Positions 35,807 to 46,521 of a stretch of 64,000 nucleotides of DNA are shown here, in pieces (within the stretch, counting starts at the first letter, position 1; every line of letters begins with the position of its first letter). The DNA lies in the NCBI RefSeq assembly GCF_035046485.1, contig NC_085138.1, forward strand, positions 12,961,329 through 13,025,328. Direction: 5' to 3'. Source of the DNA: Aedes albopictus. Lineage: Eukaryota; Arthropoda; Insecta; Diptera; Culicidae. Under the pieces are notes generated by a model. It searched no databases and was not told the DNA's origin. It worked only from the letters and a program-made list of their open reading frames with translations. Position numbers and translations under genes: made by a program.

Positions 35807-38283
35807 GCACGGTGCCCCCACAGACCGTTATTATAAAATAAAAATGTCCATCAAAACTAAGTTCAGGGATCGAATCCTGGTGCCATTCTGCACCTCTGGG
35901 CAAATTTTTAAAATAATCCCTAGGAGGAATCTCGAGAAATCTCGATTTGATGTTATATACTAAGAAATTTCGAAGAAATCCATGTTCAGATTGGACAATA
36001 TCGCTTAAATACCTACACAAACTTTCCCTAAAGTGTTCCAAGTTGTTTCAAACCCGTATTTATTTAATAACGTTACTTCAATTATACATATTTACTACTC
36101 ATCTAAATCAATCAACTGATTAAACTGACTTACCAAACATTTGGCAGTGTACAAAAATCTGAGAAAAAAGATGCAAAAAACGTTGCTTGTCATGTGTGCT
36201 TTTGATTACACTAGTTTACAGCATTTTTGAACTCGGTAAGCTGATGATCGTTTTTGGTGTAAAATCATGCCCTGAGTTTGAAAACGCGTAGGAAAAAAAA
36301 ATTACAGTAGAGCGGATTTTTTTCGACTTTCTATACAAGGTAGATTATTTGAAATCGATTTTTGTTCTATTTTTAAGCAATGTCGCTCATTTCGCACATC
36401 CCGTTCTCCGTAATCAGTGCTCCGATTGAGCTGAATTTTTTACTGTAACTCGCCTACATATGATACGTCAAATAAACGTTGAGAAAGAATTTTTAAATTG
36501 TTTTTTTTTCTTATAGAAAAAAATAATTTTCTTCATATAATTTTGGAAATTTTGCTAAAATTTGAGGAGATTGTCCCCAAAACTCGCCAATATCTTGAAT
36601 TTCATCAACCTGACGCAAAACCTGCATTCAGATGATCGAATGGTATTATATTCGGCGCTTAATTTATGGAAAAAGATTTGAAATTGGTTGAACAAAACGC
36701 GAGATATTAGAATTTTATTAAATTCCATATTTTAAAAAGTTGTAAAACTCGATATAAAGCTAAAACTTAAAAACTGTTCTACTTTAAAGTTTTTGATCCA
36801 CGGTTTCGAAATCAGCGCTAAATTATGCATTAAAAATCTTGGTCGTTGACAGAAGTTCACGACTTTCGTTTTATTTTGTAAACTAGTGTTACCCACGTTA
36901 GGGTTAGAAAAACTGGAGTAGGTCTTTGAAGGCAGTTTTCTTAAAATGAATAACGTTTTCAGTCACAATAGTCGAAAACAAATTTATACTTTTTTTCGAT
37001 ATTGCTTAGCAACAGGGGCGTTCAGTGTTTAGCAATTGTATTGTTCCTTGCTGTAAATGTATCGCACCTATATGCAAGCATGGTAAAAACTCATTCGCTC
37101 ACCCGAATGCCGGCGATGCAAAATAGCAGAAAGAACGCCAACAACCCAATACTGAGTGAGAGCACGGCGCACTAGAAACGAACGCAACACGAACGGCTCG
37201 CAACCGACGCCACCGAAGCGAAGCAGGAGAGAAACGAATAGAGTGCGAAATGAATCAGCTTGCACCGGTACTGTATACGAAAAGAACGTTCGCTCTCTCA
37301 ACTACCGAGTGGCATTCAGCTGATTGAATTAAAACGCACTCACTGATTCAATTCCCAGTACTGAATGCTTCCACTGAACGCTAAATGAACGTTCCAACAT
37401 GAATGCTCTCGCTCCCGAATCAGAACGCATACATTCGTTCAATCTTGGTTCGTTCGCCTTCGGCACTCAGATTCGGTAGCGATTCATTCGGCCGTCGTTG
37501 CTTGCGTCGCCCGGTGCTCGGCGATTAGAAAGAATGGGCAATGAAAGTGAAAAGATTTTGCTTGGCTGAGGGAGAAGCACACTCGCATCAGATTGTGCGT
37601 GGATGTGAGTGAGGGATACGCAATAAATGAATGATTTTTTCCCATCCTTGCCTATATGGGGCGAGTATAACACATAATCGATCCGGTGACCGTAAGGACG
37701 TGGCCAGCACCGTTATTGATTTTCAAATGTCGAACTCTATTCGATTTTCAGTCAATAACTTTTTCCACATATCTTAAATCTCTTTGTGGTCTTCGGAGGG
37801 TTGGTTCCTCGTAATATAGTAAACATGTTGTAGAATTAGGGAAAATTTTAATGTATAACACTGGGATGTGTAATATGTTCATAAAACAATAGGGAAAAAT
37901 TGCTTTTTAATGCTTACGCTAAAACCGATGCATGGCTTGGAAAAACATACTTATGTCAGTTTAACCAGTTAATTGATTTAGATGAGTAGTAAATATAAAT
38001 ATGTATAATTGAAGTAACGTTATTAAATAAATACGGGTTTGAAACAACTTTGAACACTTTAGGGAAAGTTTGTGTAGGTATTTAAGCAATATTGTCCAAT
38101 CTGAACATGGATTTCTTCGAAATTTCGTAGTATAAAACATCAAATCGAGATTTCTCGAGATTCCTCCTAGGGATTATTTTAAAAATTTGCCCAGAGGTGC
38201 AGAATGGCACCAGGATTCGATCCCTGAACTTAGTTTTGATGGACATTTTTATTTTATAATAACGGTCTGTGGGGGCACCGTGC
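35807..38283. mobile_element. Foldback element with 325-bp inverted arms (2.48 kb)
   Basis: Arms 35807-36130 and 37955-38283 are inverted copies with few mismatches, ending GCACGGTGCCCCCACAGACC. The centre has no transposase frame; it holds the second CACTAG MITE (36209-36888) and a 1-kb block rich in GAACG/CGTTC words. No clean target duplication was found: the outer GGGGGCAC words fall inside the arm sequence. Confidence 0.8.
36209..36888. mobile_element. CACTAG-ended non-autonomous element, copy 2 (680 bp)
   Basis: Ends CACTAGTTTACA and TGTAAACTAGTG, a perfect 12-bp TIR, with TTA at 36206-36208 and 36889-36891. Similar to 32378-33050 throughout. It sits inside the foldback element. Confidence 0.8.
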
Positions 38284-38700
38284 TGCCTCATTGCACAACT
38301 ACAATGCTTTTGGTACATTTATGGAATTCTGGAATTAGGACCTTCAAGGTCTACAGGCTCTACTCTTGTTTCTGTTCACTCTATCGGCATAATTCTTTTA
38401 CGATTGTGTCTGTTGCACCTTATAATATTACGAGTATCTCTATGTGATGCTATTTGGGTGTCCACTGGCATACAAATAGACCCAATGCATGTTGAAGTAT
38501 GGGTCTCAATAAATCTAAGGATATTTTATTGTTGCAAATGCTCGCGGAATATATTCTACGCTACTCTTAAAGCCTCAGAGTGTAACTCTGATAGCTAAGC
38601 AGCATCCACTTGGTGATCTAGGTCATCCAAACTATTGTGCAATTCAAACCTTCAAGATCCACATGCTCTATTCTTGAATCTCATTACTTTATCGGTGTAG
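38284..38700. other. Unassigned sequence between foldback element and array
   Basis: Contains two related stretches (CCTTCAAGGTCTACAGGCTCTA at 38340 and CCTTCAAGATCCACATGCTCTA at about 38647), suggesting an old internal duplication. No gene. Confidence 0.4.
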
Positions 38701-39375
38701 TTCCTCCAAAAAATCCTTCATGAATTCCTCCTTTCGCTAAGAATTCCTCGAGGAATATTTCTAGGTATTCCTCCAAGAATTTCTGCCAATAATTCCTGGA
38801 AGAATTCATCCTGGATTTTTTTCAAGAAATTCTTTCAAGAGTTCCTTACTAAATTCGTCTTGAAATTCCACCAGGAAGTCCTCGACGAGTTCCTCAAGGA
38901 ATTTATCCAAGAATTCATCCAGTAATTCCTCCAAGACATATACCTAGAACTCCAGCAATTCCTCCAAAAAATCCTACACTACCTTTCCCAAGAATTTCTC
39001 CAGGGGTCTCTCTAAGACTTCTAACAAGAATCCCTTCAGGAATTTCGCCAGGAATATCTTCAAGGTTTTTTTTTCATAAAATTCCTTCAGGAATTTATCC
39101 AAAATTTTTTCAGAAATTTCTTTATAAATACCTGCAAGATTCTCCAGGAAACCTGTAGAAATTCCGCAAGAAAATAACCTGGGACAACCTTAGGGATTCC
39201 TCCGAGAATTCCTTCAGGTAATTCTCCAGGAACTGCTCCGAAACTTTTTCCCATAATTCCTTTAAGAATTTCTCCAGAAATCCTCCAGCAATTTTTTCAA
39301 GAATTTCTCCAGTTATTCCTCCTGGAATTACTCTACGAATTCGTACTGGAATTACTACGAGAATTCTTCTAGGTT
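38700..39375. repeat. Degenerate 15-bp-period array, pyrimidine-rich orientation
   Basis: TCCAGGAATTCCTCC-like units on the + strand (CCAAGAATTTCT, CCTCAAGGAATTTATCC). Interrupted at 39376 by a SINE and resumed at 39909. Confidence 0.75.
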
Positions 39376-39908
39376 GCCGGGGCCTGTGGCGTAGTTGGTT
39401 ACACGTTCGCTTCATATGCGGATGGTCATGGGTTTGATTCCCAGCCCCGGCACTAGCAATTTTTCTTCAGCTGCTCTTCCTCCGAGAGCGGCTGACACTG
39501 ACCCTCTTCTGAGCCCCTTGGCTTAACCGTTATGTGTCCGACAAAGTTTTTGCTTTTTTCTACGCCGTGCTTTTTAAATGGGCACTGGGTACCCGGGTAC
39601 CCTATCGGCCACATAAGGGTTAAACGGACCCGGCTACCTGGATATCGGCGTAATGCTACTCATAATGGACCCCCAATCGGACTGGAAAGGAACAACGGCC
39701 ATCCGTCATCCTTGTGCTCATCATTCTATCATGTATAGAGTAGAAAAGTGAAAGCAGCAGAAAGGCAACCAGTTCGATAAAGTAGAAAAGAATGTACATC
39801 TAGGCGCTGTACACAATGTAAGTGCAGCTGTCAATTGAAATCGCTCACGTAGTGCTCTAGTGGACAATAGAGCTGTAAATTAGGCTGAGTGAATAAGAAT
39901 AAAAAAAA
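39376..39908 (+). mobile_element. Feilai-like tRNA-derived SINE
   Basis: The 5' end GCCGGGGCCTGTGGCGTAGTTGG contains an A-box-like region and GGGTTTGATTCCC a B-box-like region, as in tRNA-related pol III SINEs; the 3' end is AATAAGAATAAAAAAAA. The structure fits Feilai of Aedes. It is inserted in the 15-bp array with an imperfect flank repeat (TTCTTCTAGG / ATCTTATAGG). About 97 bp of it is a TTAA MITE. Confidence 0.8.
39527..39619. mobile_element. 93-bp TTAA-flanked MITE inside the SINE
   Basis: TTAA at 39523-39526 and 39620-39623 flanks ends CCGTTATGTGTCCG and CGGCCACATAAGGG (inverted, 12 of 14). The core has the palindrome GGGTACCCGGGTACCC. TTAA duplications are typical of piggyBac-type elements. 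Confidence 0.75.
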
Positions 39909-40830
39909 ATCTTATAGGAATTGTTTCGGAAAATACTCCAGGAATTCATACAAGAAATATTCAAGGAATTCCTTCAGGAATTACTCCAAAAAGTCCTCCA
40001 GGAATAGCTCCAGAAATTTCTCCAGGAAGTCCTCCAGGATTTCCTCCAAGAATTATTCCAGGAAATACTCCAGGAATTACTCCAGAAAATAAAAATTAAA
40101 AAATAACTTCGAAAATTCCTCCAGGAATACCTCAAGGAAATCCTTCAGGAATTCCTTTAAGACTTTAAGAATTGCCAAGGGTATTCTTTGAAAATTCCTT
40201 CACAAATTACTACATGAATTCTTCCAGAAAGTACTCCAGGAGGTCCTCCAGGATTTTCTCCAGAAATTTCTTCAAGAAATTCTTGAAGAAATTCCTGGAA
40301 GAATTCTTACAGGAATTCTTTGAGAAATTTCTGAAAGAAATTCTTGCAGAAATTCTTAGAAGAAGTTTTGGAGGAATACTGGAGAAATTCTTGGAAAAAT
40401 TCATGATGGGATTGTTGGAGGAATTCTTAACAGAATTCTTGAAATAACTCCTGATGGAATTCTTGGAAAAATACTGGGAAGATGTCTCGGAACAGTTCCT
40501 GGAGAATTACTCTAAGGAATTCTCGGAGGAATTCCTCGAGAACCAGGAGTATTTTATTGAGGAATTTTTAGAGGTTTCCTGAAAAATCTTTGAGGTAATC
40601 ATGAAAGAATTTCTTGAAGATTTTTTGGATGAATTCTTGAAGGAAATTCTAGAAAAAATCCTTGGAGGTATTTGTGGAGAAATTTCTGAAGGGATTGTTG
40701 GCAGAAGTTATAGGGGGACCCCTGGAGAAACTCTTGGGGATTTTCCTGAAACATTTTTTGAAGGAATTCCTGGAGAGATTCTTGGAAAAGTTCTAGGTAT
40801 ATGTCTTGGAGGAATTCCAGGATGAAAGAA
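39909..40830. repeat. Degenerate 15-bp-period array with orientation switch near 40270
   Basis: To about 40260 the + strand is TCCAGGAATTxCTCC-like; afterwards it is GGAGGAATTCTTGGA-like. The translation at 39889-40092 shows a clean five-residue period (SRNFS, RKSSR, ISSKN). Open frames here are not genes. Confidence 0.75.
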
Positions 40831-40894
40831 ACTCCTTGGGGGGTGGAGTTTTTTTTTTGTGGCTTTAAATTTATTAATTTTAATTCATTCGCCT

Positions 40895-41020
40895 CCAGGG
40901 TGGAGTTCTTGGGGGAGAATTATTGGGGGAATTTCTAAAGATATTATAAGAGGAATTCCTGGATGAATTCCTGGAGGACTTCCTGGTAGAATTCCAAGAA
41001 GAATTTATTAAGGAACTAAT
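40895..41020. repeat. Degenerate 15-bp-period array, last block
   Basis: GAGGAATTCCTGGATGAATTCCTGG-like units directly before the RTE tail fragment. Confidence 0.6.
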
Positions 41021-41024
41021 ATCC

Positions 41025-41440
41025 GATTGTTTCAACTTGAACGTGAAATCTGTGCTGCTATACGCCAATGAAACCTGGTGTGTATCAGGGGAGAACACTC
41101 AACGGCTGCAGGTCTTCATCAATAGATGCCTGTGGTATATAATTTGTGCATGGTGGTCTCAGAATTGGATCTCCAACGTGGAGCTCCATCGTCGATGTCA
41201 TCAAAGGCCGATAGCGACAGAAATTCGAGAGCGAAAGTGGGAGCGAAAGTGAAGGTGGGTCACACTCTTTGCAGGGGCGGAAACGAAATCTACAAGCAAG
41301 CGTTAGATTGGAACCCAGCAGGATATCGCAGCAGAGGCAGACCCAGAAACTCACGGCGGCGCAGCCTCAACAACGAAATCATGCGAGTCGACAGAAACTT
41401 GACCTGATCACAGGTCAAGGCGATGCGATGGCTGTCAATT
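41025..41440 (+). pseudogene. C-terminal tail of an RTE-like non-LTR retrotransposon
   Basis: LNVKSVLLYANETWCVS, TQRLQVFINRCLWYII, WISNVELHRRCHQRPI and, after a frameshift at a GCGAAAGTGGGA duplication near 41231-41255, VGHTLCRGGNEIYKQALDWN and RSRGRPRNSRRRSL. This is the region after the RT domain in RTE-type ORFs, with the usual LLYGCETW as LLYANETW. The rest of the element is absent. Confidence 0.75.
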
Positions 41441-42829
41441 GCCCAGGATGAAGATCTTTCAATTCGGCCCTCTGCGCTACCGTGGGTGCCCAGGACTGAA
41501 AGCGTAAGCCCTTTAGCTCCTTGTCGCGCTTGAACTCTAGGATCATTTCACCCGTACGAGTACGTCGTGTAAACTGCGCACGTCGCCTTCCAGATTCACG
41601 AGCTTGGTGTCGCTCCGCATCGCCTTCAAGACGTCCGAGTACAGACTATTCGGTTTTGATGACGAGCGTGTCACCTTTCTCGCGCTTGGCACTTTTTTTT
41701 CTATCTGTATTAACGAGATTTTTAGTCCTAGGCTAGTTCATCTCGGGACCCACGCTTTACTTCCCTTCCGAAGGAAGAACTCACATTTTGTGAGTTTGTC
41801 GGGAGTGGGATTCGATCCCAGGTCCTCGGCGCTTGGCACTTGCCCTCCTACGTCTTCCTGCGCACCTGCTCATCAAGCGGTTTTTTCTTCTTCCTCTTCC
41901 GCCCAACTGTCGTTGAAAGAGGGCCCCCCTTGCTTCGCCCTACTCTGTGGTTGCATGGGCTCTAACAACGGTCGAATCCCCATGTTCCCTTGTTTGGGGT
42001 GTGAATATAGCTTACTGTTATTCCCCTTGCGTGTACGCCCCCTAGCAAGCATCAGTGACAGCCAGCACCATGACGACGGTGTCAGTGTGAAGCTGCCTCA
42101 TTGAAGAGAGGAGCTTTGGCGGAGCAAGTCGCCTTCATAGTGTGGTTCCGGATTATGCCAAGTATACTGTAGTTTGCTAAGATGGTGGAAAACGGATAGA
42201 TCAAGTGAGTTACGCAATACTCACACCTTCCATCCAGGACGAGCCAACCTATTCAGGCCCACTCTTTCCAGCTTTCCGGGACACCTGGCTTGGATTTGAC
42301 TTACCGATATTACTGCCGACTTTCGGGATTAGTATCCGCCTAGCCTTGCGGGCACCGCCAGGCAGCTCCTCACCTGACAGCTGCCTCTCCCGCTTCTGCA
42401 AGTGCTTATCAAAAGCAGTCACATCCGCTACACCTCTTGAGCTTCCTGCGAAAGCGAAGGCCTCCATCTGGATAGACTTCGTAACATTTGCTTTCGCCGG
42501 TTCACCGCTGCTGCAGTTTTCAGAAGCCTCTCGTGATGTTGCTCGGCAGTTGCAACAGGGCCAGTTTAAGGTCCTTGCTTATGATGGACTTCGTGGACGC
42601 AAAGTCGATGACCTAATGCCAAGCTGCTGCACAGCCACCTCCATTGCAGGGAACCGGTATCGATTTTGGTTGATGGCCCTCATCAACCACACACCGTCTA
42701 CTATCTCCCTCGGCAGGCTAGCCAGGGGATCAATCGGAGTTCACACGCTGGCACTGCGTGTACAGCTCTCTGCTCCTGACTCCTCATTTCTCCTTAACGG
42801 AAACTTGCCAACCCACTCCTCGCGAATGG
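41441..42829 (-). pseudogene. ORF1 (Gag) remnant of an R1/LOA-type retrotransposon
   Basis: On the - strand: TKSIQMEAFAFAG, DKHLQKRERQLSGEELPGG and ARKARRILIPKVG, then further down KGDTLVIKTE, YSDVLKAMRSDTKL, NLEGDVRSLHD, MILEFKRDKELKGL. These match the style of ORF1/Gag proteins of R1- and LOA-type elements (RNA-binding chaperones of the RNP). The frame is broken by stops and by a SINE at 41695-41828. The + strand ORF at 42205-42879 is its shadow. Confidence 0.55.
41695..41828 (-). mobile_element. tRNA-derived SINE, 5'-truncated, 13-bp TSD
   Basis: GCGCTTGGCACTT at 41682-41694 and 41829-41841 flanks the insertion. The oligo-T at the left is its 3' tail. It contains the B-box-like GGGATCGAATCCC and TTCCTTCGGAAGGGAAG hairpin shared with copies at 51354 and 52917, but lacks the A-box end. 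Confidence 0.85.
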
Positions 42830-44960
42830 TTTTTTTTTTTCCTCCCCTGTTGGGGAAATTAAACCACTGCGTCCAATAGGCTGAACTTTTGTGGCATGTC
42901 CCGTTTTGATATTCGCATCTAGCCAGCTAATTACCATGTGTCAAGTAATCAGCTACTGCCACGACGCGTCGTCTCCCAGTCAGGTGCAATGGAATTGATA
43001 AACTCCAAGACCTTCCCAGGTTTTGCAGACCAGATCTCACTGGGTTGCAAGCAACCACTATTTAGAAATCTTTGCCTGCGCGTGTATAAAGCACCACAAC
43101 TGCAAAGCAGATGTTCCGAGGTTTCACGTTCCATATTACAGAAACGACAGATATCACTCTGAACATGGCCTATATTTTTCAAGTGATACCTACTCGGGCA
43201 GTGTCCAGTTACTAGGCCAGTGTATGTACATAGAGCTCTCTTGTTGAGCTCTAAGAGCTTTTTGGTTTTATAAGCATTTGGTGTTATAAATCGTTTTGAC
43301 TGATTGCAATTTTTGACATCCATCCAATTGGATATCACCCTCTGCTCAGCCCAGCGTTTCAGATCCATTTTAATTGTACAGTTTGATATACGTGGGCCAG
43401 CAAACTGTAAATTGGAACCACTTTTAGCAAGCTCGTCTGCCATTTCATTTCCTTCAATGCCACAGTGACCTGGAACCCAGTATAAGTTTACTGAATTCCC
43501 TTGGCACAGCCTGCGCAGTGAAAGAATGCATTCCCAGACAAGCTTTGAAGTACATTTGTAAGCGCACAATGCTTTTTAGTGCAGCTTGACTATCTGAGAA
43601 AATACAAATATTTACATATCTAAATTTTCTCCCAAGGCAGATGTTTGCGCATTTCAAAATAGCAAGAATCTCTGCTTGAAACACCGTAGGATAGTGTTCC
43701 ATCGCCACTGAAATTTGTATTCCAGGGCCGTAGATTCCCGCTCCCGTTTTTATTCCAACTTTTGAGCCATCTGTGAAGAATTTGATTGACCCTTGACGAA
43801 CAGTGGGACCTCCGACTTCCCAATCTGCACGAGTTGTTTCGTGCAACTTGTAAGGAACATCATGGTTCTCCACAGGTTTCATCCAGTCTTTAGTCATTTT
43901 CATTACTGGCCTATTTTGGAAGTATTGTGAAATGCTCAGGTGACCTACAAGATCACATGGCATAAACTTTTCAACTCGTTCAAGTCTCAGCAATTCCTTT
44001 TCTGCTTCTAATTGCGCGTACTCGTGCAAAGGTAGCAGATTGAGAATCGCATCTAAAGCTTTTGATGGAGTGCTTCGCATCGCTCTTGTAACAGCAATAG
44101 GGTACTGCATTGTTTTGATTTTGTATGGGATTTTGAAGTTTCTTGGCCTTGTTATTTACAAAATTGCTGTAAGAGTGAAAGAGAAGCAGGGAATTTCATG
44201 CAGTGCTCTATGGACGCAAGACGTTGAATTTTCGCAAGCTTTGATTGCGTGGTAACCTCTTTTGTTTTTGGCCACCAGACAAACGAAGCAAACGTCACTT
44301 TTGGGTGGATTATGGCAGTTTAAATCCACATTATCATTTTTGGTTTCAAGCCCCACTTCCTGCCAATAGTTTTGGAACGCACTTTTTGCCTTACCGATCA
44401 CGGACTCAATTTGAGCATTCCAGTTCAGTTTAGCATCCAGTATCAAACCTAAGTATTTGACTCGATCACTAGGATGAATTTGTATCCCTCCAAGCCGAAA
44501 AGCTTTTAGGTTGATCTTCCTTCTCCTAGTGAAAGGGACAATTACGACTTTTGACGGGTTGATGCTAAGGCCCTCCTTAATGCACCATGAATGTGTATAG
44601 TTTAGGACCCTTTGCATTCTCTCCGAAACAGTTTCGTCATACTTTCCTCTCACTATTATGACTATATCGTCTGCAAAGCCCACAACTTCGAAACTTTTTT
44701 CCTTCAAGCTTCTTAGAAGATCGTCTACAACCAAGGACCACAATAGTGGTGAGAGGACTCCTCCTTGAGGGCAACCTTTCGTTGCCCTTACTGTTATAGA
44801 AGAACTTCCCTTCAGAGGTGATTTCTCTTTTTGCAAGCACAGTATAAATCCAATGTATGATACATTGGTCGAAGTTTTTGTTCTCCATGGCACGCTTCAT
44901 AGATGAATAGGAGGCATTATCAAATGCTCCTTCTATGTCTAAAAAGGCGCATAGAGCTAT
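42830..44960 (-). pseudogene. LOA-clade retrotransposon copy 3, 5'-truncated with frameshifts
   Basis: Poly(A) as a T run at 42830-42840, then 3' UTR and the C-terminal half of an ORF related to copy 2: AFLDIEGAFDNAS, GCPQGGVLSPLLW, VGFADDIVIIVRG, FFTDGSKVG, FQAEILAILK, FSDSQAALK, GNEMADELA and CRFC...HLLCSC. Frames shift near 43570 and 44800, and a 119-bp MITE splits it at 44100. It begins inside the RT domain and cannot be active. Confidence 0.85.
44100..44218. mobile_element. 119-bp TA-flanked MITE in LOA copy 3
   Basis: TA at 44098-44099 and 44219-44220. Ends GGGTACTGCA and TGCAGTGCTC. Body words TTTTGATTTTGTATGGGATT, CTTGGCCTTGTTATTTAC and AGAGTGAAAGAGAAG are shared with 52170-52280. 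It interrupts the frame between IQRLASI and AVTRAMRSTP. Confidence 0.75.
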
Positions 44961-45120
44961 TTAAAGGCAGAAGGATACGATGAGTAGGGTATGCTGCACC
45001 ATGTAGACCAAGTTGCCAGAATCCCATTGTATTTACTCAAGAGCATAACGTTTGTAATGGCTATGATTCGAATGATGTAGAACGGTGTGTAAAACTTCTT
45101 ATGTAGAAGCAAATGGTGTA

Positions 45121-46521
45121 TTATTCAAATTCTATTATCTGAAACTGAATTGAAACTATGAGGTAGTTGGCGATAGTTGCTAGTGCCTGGAACGAAAAAC
45201 AAAAATCAGTGTATAAATTAGGACGATCCCAGTTTCCTTAGCGTACCACATATAACAGAGAGAAATCAACAGAATACATTCCAAAATTTGATATTTTGTA
45301 GTCACAGTGCAATAGCTCCAAGCTGAAAGCCTCTAACTGAAATAGAAACAGAAACACAATAACAAGTGAGGAAAATGTGTACGTTTATTTGAATTGGTCC
45401 GTTTACTTTTGCATTCAACATTCCCGCATGGCATTGTTCTCGGATACAGCCAATCAGTCTTCCAGTTTTTTCGCCCTTGAATGAGAAAAGAGGATCACAT
45501 CTTTAGGTACATGTTGATTTGTTCAAAGCTTAGAACTTACCCGCTTTGTAAATAAGGCTGTACTCGCCACCACAAAGTAAAATTGAAAGATGTGAAAAAT
45601 GGACAAAACAGTCAGATAGCCGTAAACCCCAAACTTAGGGGTTTGATTTCTCCTTAGCTCGTTTACAGTTGTAACACACGCGATGAAAACACCCATTATG
45701 ATAACGACGAAGTTCTTGAAATGCATCAAAACCATCGAAGCATCGTGCAGTTGCATAAATTTCAGAAAGGTTTGGTTCACCTTCCGGTGACAAAACATCA
45801 GTTTGCTAAGGTTTTTGGACATTCTTCTTTTCATTTGAGAATTCGGTCTTCTAAAGGTTTTGGTCTCAGCCAATGAATGCAATTCTTTATGCCACAGTAC
45901 AATTTTATAATTTATAACCCGGAAGTAATGGCCACCCAAATAAGCAGCCCCTATGATCATATTTGTCAACATAGATTCCACACTGTAGTTGAACGCACTG
46001 TAGAAAGCATTGTAGTAATGAAACGTGTTGTGCTCTAGGAATGCTTGGATCAACCGAGTAGAAGAAGCTCCAAAAAAGCAGATTCCGTCAATAACGAAAA
46101 TTTTAAACAAATACATGTTCAAAAGTTTCCGATCGATATTTTCTGCATATTCTGAATGCAAGGAAATCCACAACTCTGACCAATCGTTCAGTAGGCATTG
46201 GAATTTAGTGACAAATATGAGTATCGTCAACTTACTGACAATCACACCACAGTAGGCCGAGGCAAAACTAACAAACAGAAGAAACATATTGTACTGAGCT
46301 GGTTGGTTGAGGATGTTCCATATCGTTGACCAGTAGTACTGACCTATGAAGTACACATAGGCTACCAGGGCAACAATAGAGTAGAAAAACAACGAGACAG
46401 ACGAGTCGAAGCGTTTTTCCGACTTGTTGAACCAGTAGGGAAGCAAACCAAATATCCGAAAGATTAGCACGAGAAAACTGAATGTACGTTTGAGCCGAGG
46501 GCTGGTGTAACGCTTGTTCAT
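45121..46521 (-). CDS. Insect gustatory receptor (7TM_7 family), four exons, 401 aa
   Basis: Exons 46521-45541, 45475-45407, 45336-45247 and 45186-45121; introns of 65, 70 and 60 bp; all junctions phase 0 with donors GTAAGT, GTAAAC, GTACGC. The joined product is a seven-TM chemoreceptor of normal Gr length: MNKRYTSPRLKRTFSFLV start, hydrophobic segments near 40-65, 78-105, 135-155 and 180-200, then HRKVNQTFLKFMQLHD, FVVIIMGVFIACV, FHIFQFYFVVASTALF, the short exon GEKTGRLIG...LNAK, LEAFSLELLH and the C-terminal NYLIVSIQF, which is the Gr TYhhhhhQF signature with Asn for Thr. It acts in sensory neuron membranes in ligand detection; the ligand is unknown. No sign of decay was seen. Confidence 0.88.

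Noticed and set aside
35801..38277. GGGGGCAC at both edges of the foldback element as an 8-bp TSD
   Set aside because: The words lie within the inverted-arm match (left edge and inside right arm), so they are part of the arms.
39889..40825. Frames of 67-91 aa such as NYSKKSSRNS or EFLEKFLM types
   Set aside because: By-products of the 15-bp array.
42205..42879. 224-aa + strand ORF
   Set aside because: The opposite strand reads as a retrotransposon Gag remnant; the + frame has no recognisable motif.
45377..45382. Alternative exon 2 donor GTACAC of the gustatory receptor
   Set aside because: It leaves a 46-bp intron and inserts VNGPIQIN before LEAFSLELLH; the GTAAAC donor gives a better family fit. 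Not excluded by the sequence alone.
45523..45540. Ending the gustatory receptor at the stop at 45523 (VSSKL tail)
   Set aside because: GTAAGT follows the Arg codon at 45541 and three downstream exons complete the family C-terminus in phase.
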